Origin: Natronospirillum operosum
GTDB lineage: Bacteria > Pseudomonadota > Gammaproteobacteria > Pseudomonadales > Natronospirillaceae
Assembly (NCBI RefSeq): GCF_004768465.1
Contig: NZ_SRMF01000002.1
Coordinates: forward strand, 163,606 to 227,605
Length of the DNA stretch: 64,000 nt
Direction: 5' to 3'
Shown: positions 1-7,602 of the stretch, piece after piece
How the letters are laid out: every line of letters starts with the position of its first letter
How positions within the stretch are numbered: the first letter of the stretch is position 1
Program-made: the position numbers and the translations under genes
The notes under the pieces: generated by a model
The model's input: the letters and a program-made list of their open reading frames with translations, nothing else
What the model was told of the DNA's origin: nothing
Database searches by the model: none

Positions 1-698
1 AGATGCTGAAATATGCCGGCGGCGGCATTGTTGAAGCCGCGAATCCGGTCTACCTGGTATGACTGATCATTGACGATGCAGAGAATGGGGTGAATGCCCA
101 GCGTGTTGGCCACCAGCGCCTGGGTCCACTTGACGGCGCGCTCGCCGCGGGTTCGTGAGCGTTCCAGGGCCACCAGCGGTTCGCGCGGCGCCACAAAGGT
201 ATGCACAAAGCTGGACATGTAATCGAGTTCGCGGCGCATCCGTACCGGGTCTTCGTCGGTCTGCAGGCGGCGCACTGCCTCGGCCGCCAGCAGCGCCTGC
301 CCGGCAAATACGGTACGACTGTCCATCACGCGAATAAAGACCTTGCGGGGTGGTTCCAGTTGCCGGGCCACATCTGCTGCCGCCTGATTGGCCTGTTCGT
401 AAGTCAGCCCCTGCATCCGGTTCAGTGTCTGAATCCAGATATGTTCATAGCCCTGCTCGATCAGTTGCCGGAGCAAACCCGCAAATGCGGCGACCGAAGG
501 GGCTTCCGTAGTGACCTTGTGGCGACGGCTCAGGCGGCCGGAACGGAACAGACGCAGAGACGCCTGATCATCACAGGGATCGGCAAAATGTTCACCGTCA
601 ATGCTGATGTTTATCGGCACCTGAAAGATGTGAAAATCCCGCATGAACTGTGGCGGCAGAGCACACACCGAATCGACGACGACCGCTACCCTGGGCAC
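1..698 (-). CDS. DegV family protein (C-terminal part outside window)
   Basis: About 232 residues are visible; the gene runs off the left edge. DegV proteins are cytoplasmic fatty-acid-binding subunits that present acyl chains to fatty acid kinase. The N-terminus VAVVVDSVCALP matches the family's opening beta-strand with the DS motif. Further along, VTTEAPS sits where the family has its Ser/Thr acyl-contact loop, and RVMDSRTV resembles the second conserved DS segment. The start is a GTG at 698, preceded by GGAGGG at good spacing, and no upstream ATG fits. Family proteins are about 280 residues, so roughly 50 are missing. It is divergent from the EamA transporter, so their promoters share 699-898. 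The family call is by motif; the ligand is unknown. Confidence 0.8.
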   Translation of the reverse strand, partial: MPRVAVVVDSVCALPPQFMRDFHIFQVPINISIDGEHFADPCDDQASLRLFRSGRLSRRHKVTTEAPSVAAFAGLLRQLIEQGYEHIWIQTLNRMQGLTYEQANQAAADVARQLEPPRKVFIRVMDSRTVFAGQALLAAEAVRRLQTDEDPVRMRRELDYMSSFVHTFVAPREPLVALERSRTRGERAVKWTQALVANTLGIHPILCIVNDQSYQVDRIRGFNNAAAGIFQH

Positions 699-898
699 TG
701 CGATACTCCCTCCTTTTCTTGTTATCCAGACAGACCGACACGGGCAATGTGGCCCGTTGCCGGCGGCAGCCCCGGTGCAGTATGGGCGAATGCCAGGGCG
801 CTGATTTACTTCTGCAGAGTAACCTGAAAGACTGCCCATTGGTATAGGCTGCACCAGCCTGCGCTCTATCCAACACCCCATTGCAGGAGACCATCGAT

Positions 899-1801
899 TT
901 GAACAGGGAGCGCTTTCTGGCTTTGCCCCCACACGCTCAGGGCATACTCATCGCCTTTGTCGGTGTCTTCATTCTCAGTTTCGATGCTCTGCTCGTGCGC
1001 CTGGCGGCGGCCGACCCCTGGACCACGTCATTCTGGCGCGGCTTCCTGATCGGCCTGACCATGCTGTGCATCTGCATCTGGCGAGGCGACCTGCGCTGGC
1101 GTCCGGCCACACGCCGCGTGGCGATACTGACTCTGGGCATGATGGTAGTCTACGGCATCAACACCAGTCTGTTCGTGTTCTCGGTCAGCCATACCCATGC
1201 CGCCAACACCGTGGTCATTCTGGCCAGCGCCCCCTTCTTTGCCGCCCTGTTTTCACGCTGGTGGCTGAAGGAATACCTGCCCCCGCGCACCCAGATTGCC
1301 ATCGCGGTCTGCCTGACCGGGGTGGTGCTGGTGTTCGGCGGCTCCATGGGGAGCTTCAACTGGCAGGGCGACGCCCTGGCCCTGCTGCTGGCCATGTCCA
1401 CCGGAGGGCTTTTAACCGTACTGCGCTATACGCCGCAGGTGCCACGCACGGTGCTGGTGGCCGGGGCCGGCCTGGTCACGGCCATAGTCTGTATTATCCC
1501 GGCCCAGCCGCTGGACCTGGCGCCGAATCAGTTCGGCTGGCTGCTGCTGATGGGCATGCTGCAGATGCCGGCTGCCAGCTTTCTGCTGATGATGGCACCC
1601 AAGTATCTGCCTTCACCCGAAGTCAGCCTGTTCCTGCTGGTGGAAACCATTCTGGCGCCGCTCTGGGTCTGGTGGGCGCTGAGCGAGGAGCCGACTGCGG
1701 CCACGCTCTGGGGCGGCGCCCTGATACTGACCACCATTGCCATTCACGCCAGTATCTCTCTGCGCCAGGAACGGATCCGGCGGCAAAATCCGGTGATCTG
1801 A
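899..1801 (+). CDS. DMT-superfamily (EamA) transporter
   Basis: An inner-membrane protein of about 300 residues with roughly ten hydrophobic segments in two EamA repeats, the usual size for drug/metabolite transporters. An early segment contains the typical SFDALLVRLAAADPWTTSFWR motif region, and the second repeat contains FLLVETILAPLWVWW, characteristic of EamA proteins. In-frame TTG codons occur at 881 and 899; an AGGAGA at 885-890 lies about nine bases before the 899 TTG, so 899 is chosen. Substrate cannot be read from sequence; amino acids or metabolites are typical for the family. It stands alone between DegV (divergent) and the DUF1127 gene (convergent). Confidence 0.85.
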   Translation: MNRERFLALPPHAQGILIAFVGVFILSFDALLVRLAAADPWTTSFWRGFLIGLTMLCICIWRGDLRWRPATRRVAILTLGMMVVYGINTSLFVFSVSHTHAANTVVILASAPFFAALFSRWWLKEYLPPRTQIAIAVCLTGVVLVFGGSMGSFNWQGDALALLLAMSTGGLLTVLRYTPQVPRTVLVAGAGLVTAIVCIIPAQPLDLAPNQFGWLLLMGMLQMPAASFLLMMAPKYLPSPEVSLFLLVETILAPLWVWWALSEEPTAATLWGGALILTTIAIHASISLRQERIRRQNPVI

Positions 1802-1805
1802 ACGC

Positions 1806-1837
1806 AAAAAAGCCGCCCTGGTTGCCCACGGCGGCTT
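1806..1837 (-). terminator. Rho-independent terminator of the DUF1127 gene
   Basis: Arms AAGCCGCC (1810-1817) and GGCGGCTT (1830-1837) form a perfect 8-bp stem. On the minus strand the stem is followed by a T run (A run 1806-1811 on plus), so it terminates the DUF1127 transcript. It may also serve the EamA gene, which ends at 1801. Confidence 0.75.
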
Positions 1838-1951
1838 GCTGGTACTCTTTCTTCTTACTCAATCGCTGGTCAAATCCCTGACCTGCTCACCCGGTGTTCT
1901 TGTTCTCTGGTGTGAGCGCAGTTAACCGATTAGGCTGCGCTGACAGGTTGC

Positions 1952-2155
1952 TCAGCGCCAGAAGGGGCGATTGAGCTCTTCTGCCACGTCGTAACGGGTC
2001 AGGCCGACATCGCGCAGCAGGTAATCAGGCAGTTCCATCAGAACGCGCTTCTGCTTGCGTACGATCATGCGGTTGATGATGCGCTTGATACCGTCCATCG
2101 GCAGCTTGATGCGGATGGGATGAACGATCTGAGTGTTTGGGATCTGTGCTGTCAT
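1952..2155 (-). CDS. DUF1127 (YjiS-like) small protein
   Basis: 67 residues, basic, with the DUF1127 signature: a central RKQKRVLMELPDYLLRDVGLTR segment giving the conserved L-x-D/x-x-L-x-D-x-G-hydrophobic pattern. DUF1127 proteins are short, Arg-rich and common in alpha- and gammaproteobacteria; some bind RNA or take part in phosphate, nitrogen or osmotic stress responses. The ATG is preceded by AAGGAGA. It is divergent from a LysR-type gene, an arrangement that suggests control by that regulator. Its molecular role here is unknown. Confidence 0.85.
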   Translation of the reverse strand: MTAQIPNTQIVHPIRIKLPMDGIKRIINRMIVRKQKRVLMELPDYLLRDVGLTRYDVAEELNRPFWR

Positions 2156-2283
2156 GGTAGTTTCTCCTTACCGGGCTTGGGGCCATTGTGCTGCACTCCG
2201 CAGACTGCATGGCCCCGGTTAATGGGCAGGAGTATTGTCTGCAGAAAGCGGTTTCTCCACAAACGATAGTTTTTTAATTTCAC

Positions 2284-2300
2284 ATAAGCTACGCTTAACC
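2284..2300. promoter_or_regulatory. Candidate LysR-type operator
   Basis: TAAGC-TAC-GCTTA (2285-2297) is a perfect dyad with the T-N11-A shape of LysR-type boxes, lying just upstream of the lysR ATG at 2303 and in the DUF1127/lysR divergent region. The longer pattern CATAAGCT-NN-GCTTAAC recurs at 29117-29133 upstream of doeD/cstA. Binding is inferred, not shown. Confidence 0.55.
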
Positions 2301-2302
2301 GT

Positions 2303-3214
2303 ATGATCAAATTCCCACCACTCAACACGCTGCGCTGCTTCTGGATCGTATGCCAGACGGGCAGTTTCAAGGCCGCCTCAGAAGAGCTTCATATCACCCA
2401 AGCTGCGGTCAGTCAGCAGATCCGACAACTGGAGGACTGGCTTGGATTCCAGTTGTTTGACCGCACACACCGACAAATACAGCTCAACTCAACTGGTAAG
2501 GAATTATTGCCTTTTGTTCAGCATGGCTTTGAACAGTTGGCAGAGGGTTTGCAGAGGATCAGCGGCGTGCCGGCGCCGAACGTGCTGCGGCTGTCCGTAC
2601 TGCCCTCATTTGCCAGCGCCTGGCTGCTGCCCCGAGTGCCTGAATTTCAGGACGAGCACCCGGATATCAACCTGCAGATCGACATGGATCGGTCCCAGTC
2701 CTTCACCACCCGCAGCGGCAATGACCTGGGCATCCGCTATGGCATTGCCGACTATCCGGGCCTGCATACCGACTGGCTGAGCTACGACAGCGTGCTGCTG
2801 GTCTGCCATCCGCTGCTCTATCAGGATGACAGTGAAGATGTGTGGTCCTGGCTGCGTCATCAGTATCTGCTGGCGGGCCAGGACCCAATGGACTATCGCT
2901 GGGACGATTTCCTGCAGGAAAACGGCCAGGACCCGGCACTGTACCGACGCCGCCTGCATGTATCGGACACCTGGGCCCTGACGGAGATGGCGCTGGCCGG
3001 TCAGGGGGTGGCACTGGTACGCCGCAGTATCTGCAGTGACGCTCTGGAAAAAGGGCAACTGATCCGTCCACTGGATCTGTCCCATGATTCCGAATACGGT
3101 TATCTGCTGGTGGCGCCGGAGCACCACTTTCGCTGGCCCAAGGTGCAGGCCTTCCAGACCTGGATTACCCACGCCATCCAGCAGACCGCCTGGTATCGGG
3201 CCGATCCGCCCTGA
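2303..3214 (+). CDS. LysR-type transcriptional regulator (GcvA-like)
   Basis: 303 residues, normal LTTR length. The N-terminal winged helix-turn-helix (residues about 5-64) contains FKAASEELHITQAAVSQQIR and LEDWLGFQLFDRTHRQIQLN; the remainder is a periplasmic-binding-like effector domain (about 92-300). The HTH wording (AAVSQQIR...LG..LF.R) and NDLGIRYG in the effector domain are typical of the GcvA/AmpR branch. A T-N11-A palindrome sits directly upstream, suggesting autoregulation. The divergent partner is a DUF1127 gene. The inducer is unknown; the shared operator upstream of doeD/cstA suggests a wider regulon. Confidence 0.9.
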   Translation: MIKFPPLNTLRCFWIVCQTGSFKAASEELHITQAAVSQQIRQLEDWLGFQLFDRTHRQIQLNSTGKELLPFVQHGFEQLAEGLQRISGVPAPNVLRLSVLPSFASAWLLPRVPEFQDEHPDINLQIDMDRSQSFTTRSGNDLGIRYGIADYPGLHTDWLSYDSVLLVCHPLLYQDDSEDVWSWLRHQYLLAGQDPMDYRWDDFLQENGQDPALYRRRLHVSDTWALTEMALAGQGVALVRRSICSDALEKGQLIRPLDLSHDSEYGYLLVAPEHHFRWPKVQAFQTWITHAIQQTAWYRADPP

Positions 3215-3236
3215 CGACAGGCTATTTTGCAATCAT

Positions 3237-3269
3237 ATGTAAACCACATGTATGCTATATTGTTGACAT
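3237..3269 (+). promoter_or_regulatory. BirA-like bio operator upstream of bioB
   Basis: Half-sites ATGTAAACC (3237-3245) and TGTTGACAT (3261-3269) match the BirA consensus TTGTAAACC-N15/16-GGTTTACAA, with exactly 15 bases between them. The site overlaps likely promoter elements (TTGCAA at 3227-3232, TATGCT at 3251-3256, spacer 18). Repression by biotinyl-AMP-loaded BirA is therefore probable. The right half-site deviates from consensus. Confidence 0.7.
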
Positions 3270-3329
3270 AAAGAATGACGACTCTAGGCTGACGGCTGGA
3301 TATCGCAATCGGCCAGGGAACCCATCGTC

Positions 3330-4346
3330 ATGAGCCAAGCCACCGCCACAGCATTCAACCCCCGACCCACCGCACCGACAGCAACCCGACACGGACCCCG
3401 CCATGACTGGCAACTGGCAGAAATAGAAGCCCTGTTCGTCCTGCCCTTTGCCGATCTGCTGTATCGGGCACAGCAGGTGCACCGGGCCTACTTCGACCCC
3501 AACACCGTGCAGACCTCCACCCTGCTGTCGATCAAGACCGGCGCCTGCCCGGAAGACTGCAAATACTGCCCGCAGTCCGGCCATCACAATACCGGGCTGG
3601 AAAAGGAAGCGCTGCTGGCGATAGACAAGGTGGTATCAGAGGCCACCGCCGCGCGTGATGCCGGTGCCAGCCGCTTCTGCATGGGTGCGGCCTGGCGCAG
3701 CCCGCACGCGCGCGACCTGCCGGCAGTGCTGGAGATGGTAAGTCGGGTCAAGGCTCTGGGTCTGGAAACCTGCATGACACTGGGCATGCTGGATGCCGAA
3801 CAGGCCCGGCAACTGGCGGCGGCCGGGCTGGACTACTACAACCACAATCTGGATACCTCGCCGGAATACTATGGCGAGATCATCACCACCCGCACCTATG
3901 GCGATCGGCTGGAAACCCTGTCCAATGTCCGTGCGGCGGGCATGAAGGTCTGTTGCGGCGGTATTCTGGGCCTGGGCGAGTCAGCCCGGGATCGGGCTGC
4001 GCTGCTGCAGCAACTGGCCTGTCTCAACCCGCACCCCGAATCCGTACCGATCAATCTGCTGGTCAGAGTAGCGGGCACACCCCTGGCGGATGCAGAAAAC
4101 CTGGACCCGTTCGAGTTCGTGCGCACCATTGCGGTGGCGCGCATCCTGCTGCCGGCCAGCCACGTCAGGCTGTCAGCCGGTCGTGAGCAGATGCACGACT
4201 CGACTCAGGCACTGGCCTTCCTGGCCGGTGCCAACTCCATCTTTTACGGCGACCAGTTGCTGACCACCGACAACCCGCAGGCGGAGCGCGACCGGGCCCT
4301 GTTCGACCGTCTCGACCTGCAGCCGGAACCACTGGTTACCGACTGA
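3330..4346 (+). CDS. bioB: Biotin synthase
   Basis: Radical-SAM enzyme that inserts sulfur into dethiobiotin to make biotin. 338 residues, close to the E. coli length. The radical-SAM cysteines are in CPEDCKYC (C73, C77, C80), followed by PQSGHH. The [13 protein letters not shown] and [11 protein letters not shown] segments are family hallmarks, and LSAGREQM carries the conserved Arg ligand of the [2Fe-2S] cluster. No bioF, bioC, bioD or bioA is adjacent, so this is a solitary bioB. ATG at 3330 has AGGGAA upstream. A BirA-type operator precedes it, so biotin-dependent repression is expected. Confidence 0.97.
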   Translation: MSQATATAFNPRPTAPTATRHGPRHDWQLAEIEALFVLPFADLLYRAQQVHRAYFDPNTVQTSTLLSIKTGACPEDCKYCPQSGHHNTGLEKEALLAIDKVVSEATAARDAGASRFCMGAAWRSPHARDLPAVLEMVSRVKALGLETCMTLGMLDAEQARQLAAAGLDYYNHNLDTSPEYYGEIITTRTYGDRLETLSNVRAAGMKVCCGGILGLGESARDRAALLQQLACLNPHPESVPINLLVRVAGTPLADAENLDPFEFVRTIAVARILLPASHVRLSAGREQMHDSTQALAFLAGANSIFYGDQLLTTDNPQAERDRALFDRLDLQPEPLVTD

Positions 4347-4360
4347 CAGGCATTGGACCG

Positions 4361-5080
4361 TCAACGCTGCGCCAACTGGCGCTCCAGTTGCTGCAGGTCA
4401 TTGACCAGCCGCCAGTTGCCGCCATTGTCTTCCACCCACTGCTCCCATTGCGCCAGCCGCTCGCGATAGGCCTGGGGATTGTGGTTGTCCGAGCGCAGTT
4501 TGGTGACATTCATGGCCACCACCTCCACGCCGTCCAGATCCACCGGGAAGTCGCGCTCCAGCCAGGGCGGGCGATCTTCCTGCAGGTCCGAGAACACATA
4601 CAGCACCCTTTGCCCGGCATCGACACTGCGCAGCCGCTCCGTGGCCAGCAGGATGCCGCCGGTGATGTCGTTGTGCGCACTGGGTACCTGGATGCCCGAT
4701 ACAAAGTCATCCACCTCGGCATAGAACAGGCGCTTCTGCTGCGTGGCCAGACTGGGCCGGTCGTCAAAGGTGGTCTGTGCAATCACGTTGCGATCACTGT
4801 AGCTGCTGTTGTCGATAAACAGCGCGCCCAGCGTATCCCCCGGCTGCAGCTCGGCCAGCAGGAAGCGGGTCAGCGCCTGGGCGCTGGCCAGCTCCTGCAC
4901 ATAGTTGTCGGAAATATCCATCAGCACATAGGCCGCGCGGCGGGGGTCGTCCGTCTGCGCGCAGCCTGCCAGCAGCATGCCCAGCGCCACCCCGATGGTC
5001 AGGCGGACCTTGCCCCACCAGAGCCGCCACCGTGGGCGGTCCTGGGGATCACGATGATGTTCAGGCTGTACGCGGTTCAT
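4361..5080 (-). CDS. VWA-like lipoprotein
   Basis: 239 residues. A signal peptide ends in lipobox LLAGC (C40), so an envelope lipoprotein is expected. After it, YVLMDISDNY resembles the MIDAS strand of von Willebrand A domains (D-x-S-x-S/N), with a downstream Thr in DITGGI and Asp in VFSDLQED at the positions of the other MIDAS ligands. The gene overlaps the end of the upstream membrane-protein gene by 20 bp, so the two are translationally coupled. They face the response regulator/kinase pair across a short divergent promoter. Function is not known; VWA domains bind protein partners through a metal. I do not recognise a named family. Confidence 0.65.
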   Translation of the reverse strand: MNRVQPEHHRDPQDRPRWRLWWGKVRLTIGVALGMLLAGCAQTDDPRRAAYVLMDISDNYVQELASAQALTRFLLAELQPGDTLGALFIDNSSYSDRNVIAQTTFDDRPSLATQQKRLFYAEVDDFVSGIQVPSAHNDITGGILLATERLRSVDAGQRVLYVFSDLQEDRPPWLERDFPVDLDGVEVVAMNVTKLRSDNHNPQAYRERLAQWEQWVEDNGGNWRLVNDLQQLERQLAQR

Positions 5081-6629
5081 GTGGCACCTCCATATCCTGA
5101 TCGGGTGAACTGATTTCCGGTTCTGTCTTTTCGGCCTTGCGTCGGCTCAGCGGCGACCGGCGGCCCCGGGGCGACCTGTCCGCCGCGTCATCTTCACCAG
5201 ACACTGCGGCCGACTCGGCATGCTGCGCCTTCTGCTCGCGACGGCGGTTGCCGGCAGCACCGATGCGCTGCTCGATGGCCAGCGGCAGCATGATGAAGAT
5301 GTCGTACAGACTGGTGGCCATGCGGGCCAGTTGCCGGGCAAAGCCGCCCAGAGCCCGCAGGGTGACACGCAGCATGCGCAGCAGGCCCACGGTCAGCGCG
5401 CCCAGGACTGCCCTGGACGAATGAATGAAGGACTCCAGCGGGATGGCCACAAAGGCCAGCGCAAAGGGCAGAATGAAGCCGAGCACCATCTGGCCGATGG
5501 ACGGAATCCAGCGGAACTGGGCTTCGGCTGTTGCCGCACCGGCCAGCGCCTGTGACAGGGCTTCACGGTCCTGTGCCAGCAGATCGCGCATATAGGCCAG
5601 CGAGGATTCGATGGTGGCAAAGATCACCAGAATGGTCAGCGCCACCCACAGCATGCGCCGGCGGATATGGTCGTCGAGCCGCCCGATCACCGGAAACAGG
5701 TGCGTAATGCGCAAGCATTCCATCACAAACAACCCCATGGCGATTTCCACCATGATGATGACCAGCGCCGCGATATCGGACATGCGCACCGAGCCGATAT
5801 AGGCACTGCCACCGACCATCTCCGACATCGGCAGGGCGATCAGATGGAAGTTGATGATGCCACCGAAGGCGGCGATGACCAGCACTATGCTGGCGATCAC
5901 AAACTGGGTGAACGACGAGGCCATCAGCGTATTGGCGGCCCTGTCCTCACCCTTGCGCATGCTTTCGTAGCGCTCCATCTGACGATCAATGGACTTGCTG
6001 TGCTCTTCCAGCCCATTGATGGTTTTTTCCGTGGCCTGCAGATTCTGGTTCAGCGACCGCCACTGCGGCTGCATGGCCGACAGCAGCTTGTGCCGTTCGG
6101 CACAGTTCTTCTGATAGGCCTTCAGAGTCTGCTGGTGGGCGTTGTCAACCACGCCCCTGATGTTGTCCATCACCTTGATCACGGCCGGGTCGCCCTGCGC
6201 CGGCATGCTGTGCAGCTTATCGATCACCTCCGACCAGGCCGGCGGCAGCGGTTGCTCGTCCGTGGCCGCATGGTAGTCGCTGGCGATCTGCTGAATGGTC
6301 TCGCTGATCTTGCGGTGCAGCGCCGGGTAGTGGCTCAGTTCGCGCTCCACCACGGTGTTGACGCGCTGGAATTCCTGCTCGATGGTTTTCTCGACTTCCT
6401 CCCGTCCCTGTGCCAGCAGCACGTCGCGGTTGCGGGCCACCACCCGGTCTTCCAACTGGCGTACCGAGCGCGCGGCCAGGCGCAACACGGTGTGGATGGC
6501 CTGACCGGTGGAATGAAACAGTTGATGGGCATGCGGACGCCCGAAATAGAGAACGATCATGGCCAGACCCAGCCAGATCGCCATGGAAACGGCCGGTGAA
6601 TCGGACCAGACCAGCATCAGATCAGTCAT
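5061..6629 (-). CDS. Coiled-coil membrane protein of unknown function
   Basis: 522 residues from the ATG at 6629, which has GCAGGAGC upstream; an earlier in-frame start would add 40 non-hydrophobic residues. One N-terminal membrane helix (about 11-30) is followed by some 230 polar, helical, coiled-coil-like residues rich in Glu/Gln/Lys. Four or five more hydrophobic segments follow (FTQFVIASIVLVIAAFGGII, IAALVIIMVEIAMGLFVM, LWVALTILVIFATIE, IGQMVLGFILPFALAFVAI). The C-terminus is charged and disordered (RSPRGRRSPLSRRKAEK). The layout suggests a signal-transducing or scaffold membrane protein. It is coupled to the downstream VWA-like lipoprotein. No known family is recognised. Confidence 0.75.
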   Translation of the reverse strand: MTDLMLVWSDSPAVSMAIWLGLAMIVLYFGRPHAHQLFHSTGQAIHTVLRLAARSVRQLEDRVVARNRDVLLAQGREEVEKTIEQEFQRVNTVVERELSHYPALHRKISETIQQIASDYHAATDEQPLPPAWSEVIDKLHSMPAQGDPAVIKVMDNIRGVVDNAHQQTLKAYQKNCAERHKLLSAMQPQWRSLNQNLQATEKTINGLEEHSKSIDRQMERYESMRKGEDRAANTLMASSFTQFVIASIVLVIAAFGGIINFHLIALPMSEMVGGSAYIGSVRMSDIAALVIIMVEIAMGLFVMECLRITHLFPVIGRLDDHIRRRMLWVALTILVIFATIESSLAYMRDLLAQDREALSQALAGAATAEAQFRWIPSIGQMVLGFILPFALAFVAIPLESFIHSSRAVLGALTVGLLRMLRVTLRALGGFARQLARMATSLYDIFIMLPLAIEQRIGAAGNRRREQKAQHAESAAVSGEDDAADRSPRGRRSPLSRRKAEKTEPEISSPDQDMEVPHEPRTA

Positions 6630-6783
6630 GGTTTGTGCTCCTGCATCAGTTGTTGTATCGGTGCGGCGACAGACTGGGGCCGCACCACCATGACCGGGAG
6701 TCTGCACGGCGCCGGTGAAAAATCTGTGAGTTGTGCACGACCACGTCAACGGAACGTCATGCTAGACTGTGCACGCAGAAGTG

Positions 6784-7602
6784 ATGAACAGACCCGACCT
6801 CATGGCCGATATACTCTGGGTAGAAGACCAGACACACTGGATTGACCGCTTTCGCCCCGTACTGGAAGCAGAGGCCTTTGACCAACAGCCCACCCGGCTG
6901 ACGGTGTTCCGGTTTGCGGCGGCGGCCTGTCAGCACATCCGTCAGCCCGGCTCCACGCCGCCTGATCTGGCTTTGCTGGATGCCCAGATGAGCGGTGACG
7001 ACGAAGCCGGCTTTTCGGTTTCGCGCGCGCTGCAGCGCCAGTGGCCGGAGGTACCCATCCTCTACCTGTCCGAGTACAGCGGTACCGGCATCGAGGAGCA
7101 GGCATTCGAGCAGACCGGCGCCCGCGACTTCATTGCCAAGCACCAGCCCAATATCGAGCAGGTGCTGTGCTGGCGTATACGGGCGGTGCTGCGCGGGCGA
7201 CAACCGGCCAGCAATGATCATCTTGAACAGGGGCCACTGCGCATCGACACACGCACCTGGGAGGTGTTCTGGCAGGGCCGCAAGCTGATGAACCCGAGCA
7301 ACCCGCAGCGCCCGCTGGGCCCGACCCCGCGCAAGATACTGCGCTACCTGGTCGAGGCCTCGCCGCGCCCGCTGACCACAGAGCAGATTGCCGACCACCT
7401 GCAGGCCGACCCGGGCCGTTTTTCCTGGGCCAGCTATCGCCAGCACATTCGCACCCTGCGCAATGCATTCGATCAGGCTGGCGGCGGCGACGGCCGTTTC
7501 ATGGCCCTGTGTCAGCGTGACCAGGGTCTGGTCACCTTTGGTGATGCCGGTGCCTACTGCTGGAAACCCGTTACCGAGCCGGATCTGGTTGCCTCTTCAT
7601 GA
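6784..7602 (+). CDS. Response regulator with winged-helix output domain
   Basis: 272 residues from the ATG at 6784 (ATG 6802 and GTG 6769 are alternatives). The receiver domain opens ILWVEDQ with the acidic pair, has the phosphoacceptor Asp in ALLDAQM (about residue 66), and ends with the conserved Lys in DFIAKHQ. The C-terminal domain, about residues 145-265, looks like an OmpR/PhoB-type winged helix (PRKILRYLVEASPRPLTTEQI ... SYRQHIRTLRNAFDQ) but is divergent from standard Trans_reg_C. The stop overlaps the kinase start by 4 bp (ATGA), so the pair is cotranslated. The divergent membrane/VWA genes are its likely targets or sensory partners. Confidence 0.8.
   Translation: MNRPDLMADILWVEDQTHWIDRFRPVLEAEAFDQQPTRLTVFRFAAAACQHIRQPGSTPPDLALLDAQMSGDDEAGFSVSRALQRQWPEVPILYLSEYSGTGIEEQAFEQTGARDFIAKHQPNIEQVLCWRIRAVLRGRQPASNDHLEQGPLRIDTRTWEVFWQGRKLMNPSNPQRPLGPTPRKILRYLVEASPRPLTTEQIADHLQADPGRFSWASYRQHIRTLRNAFDQAGGGDGRFMALCQRDQGLVTFGDAGAYCWKPVTEPDLVASS

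Noticed and set aside
201-827. Long plus-strand open frame over the DegV gene
   Set aside because: It is antisense to a well-supported DegV coding frame with start signal and family motifs.
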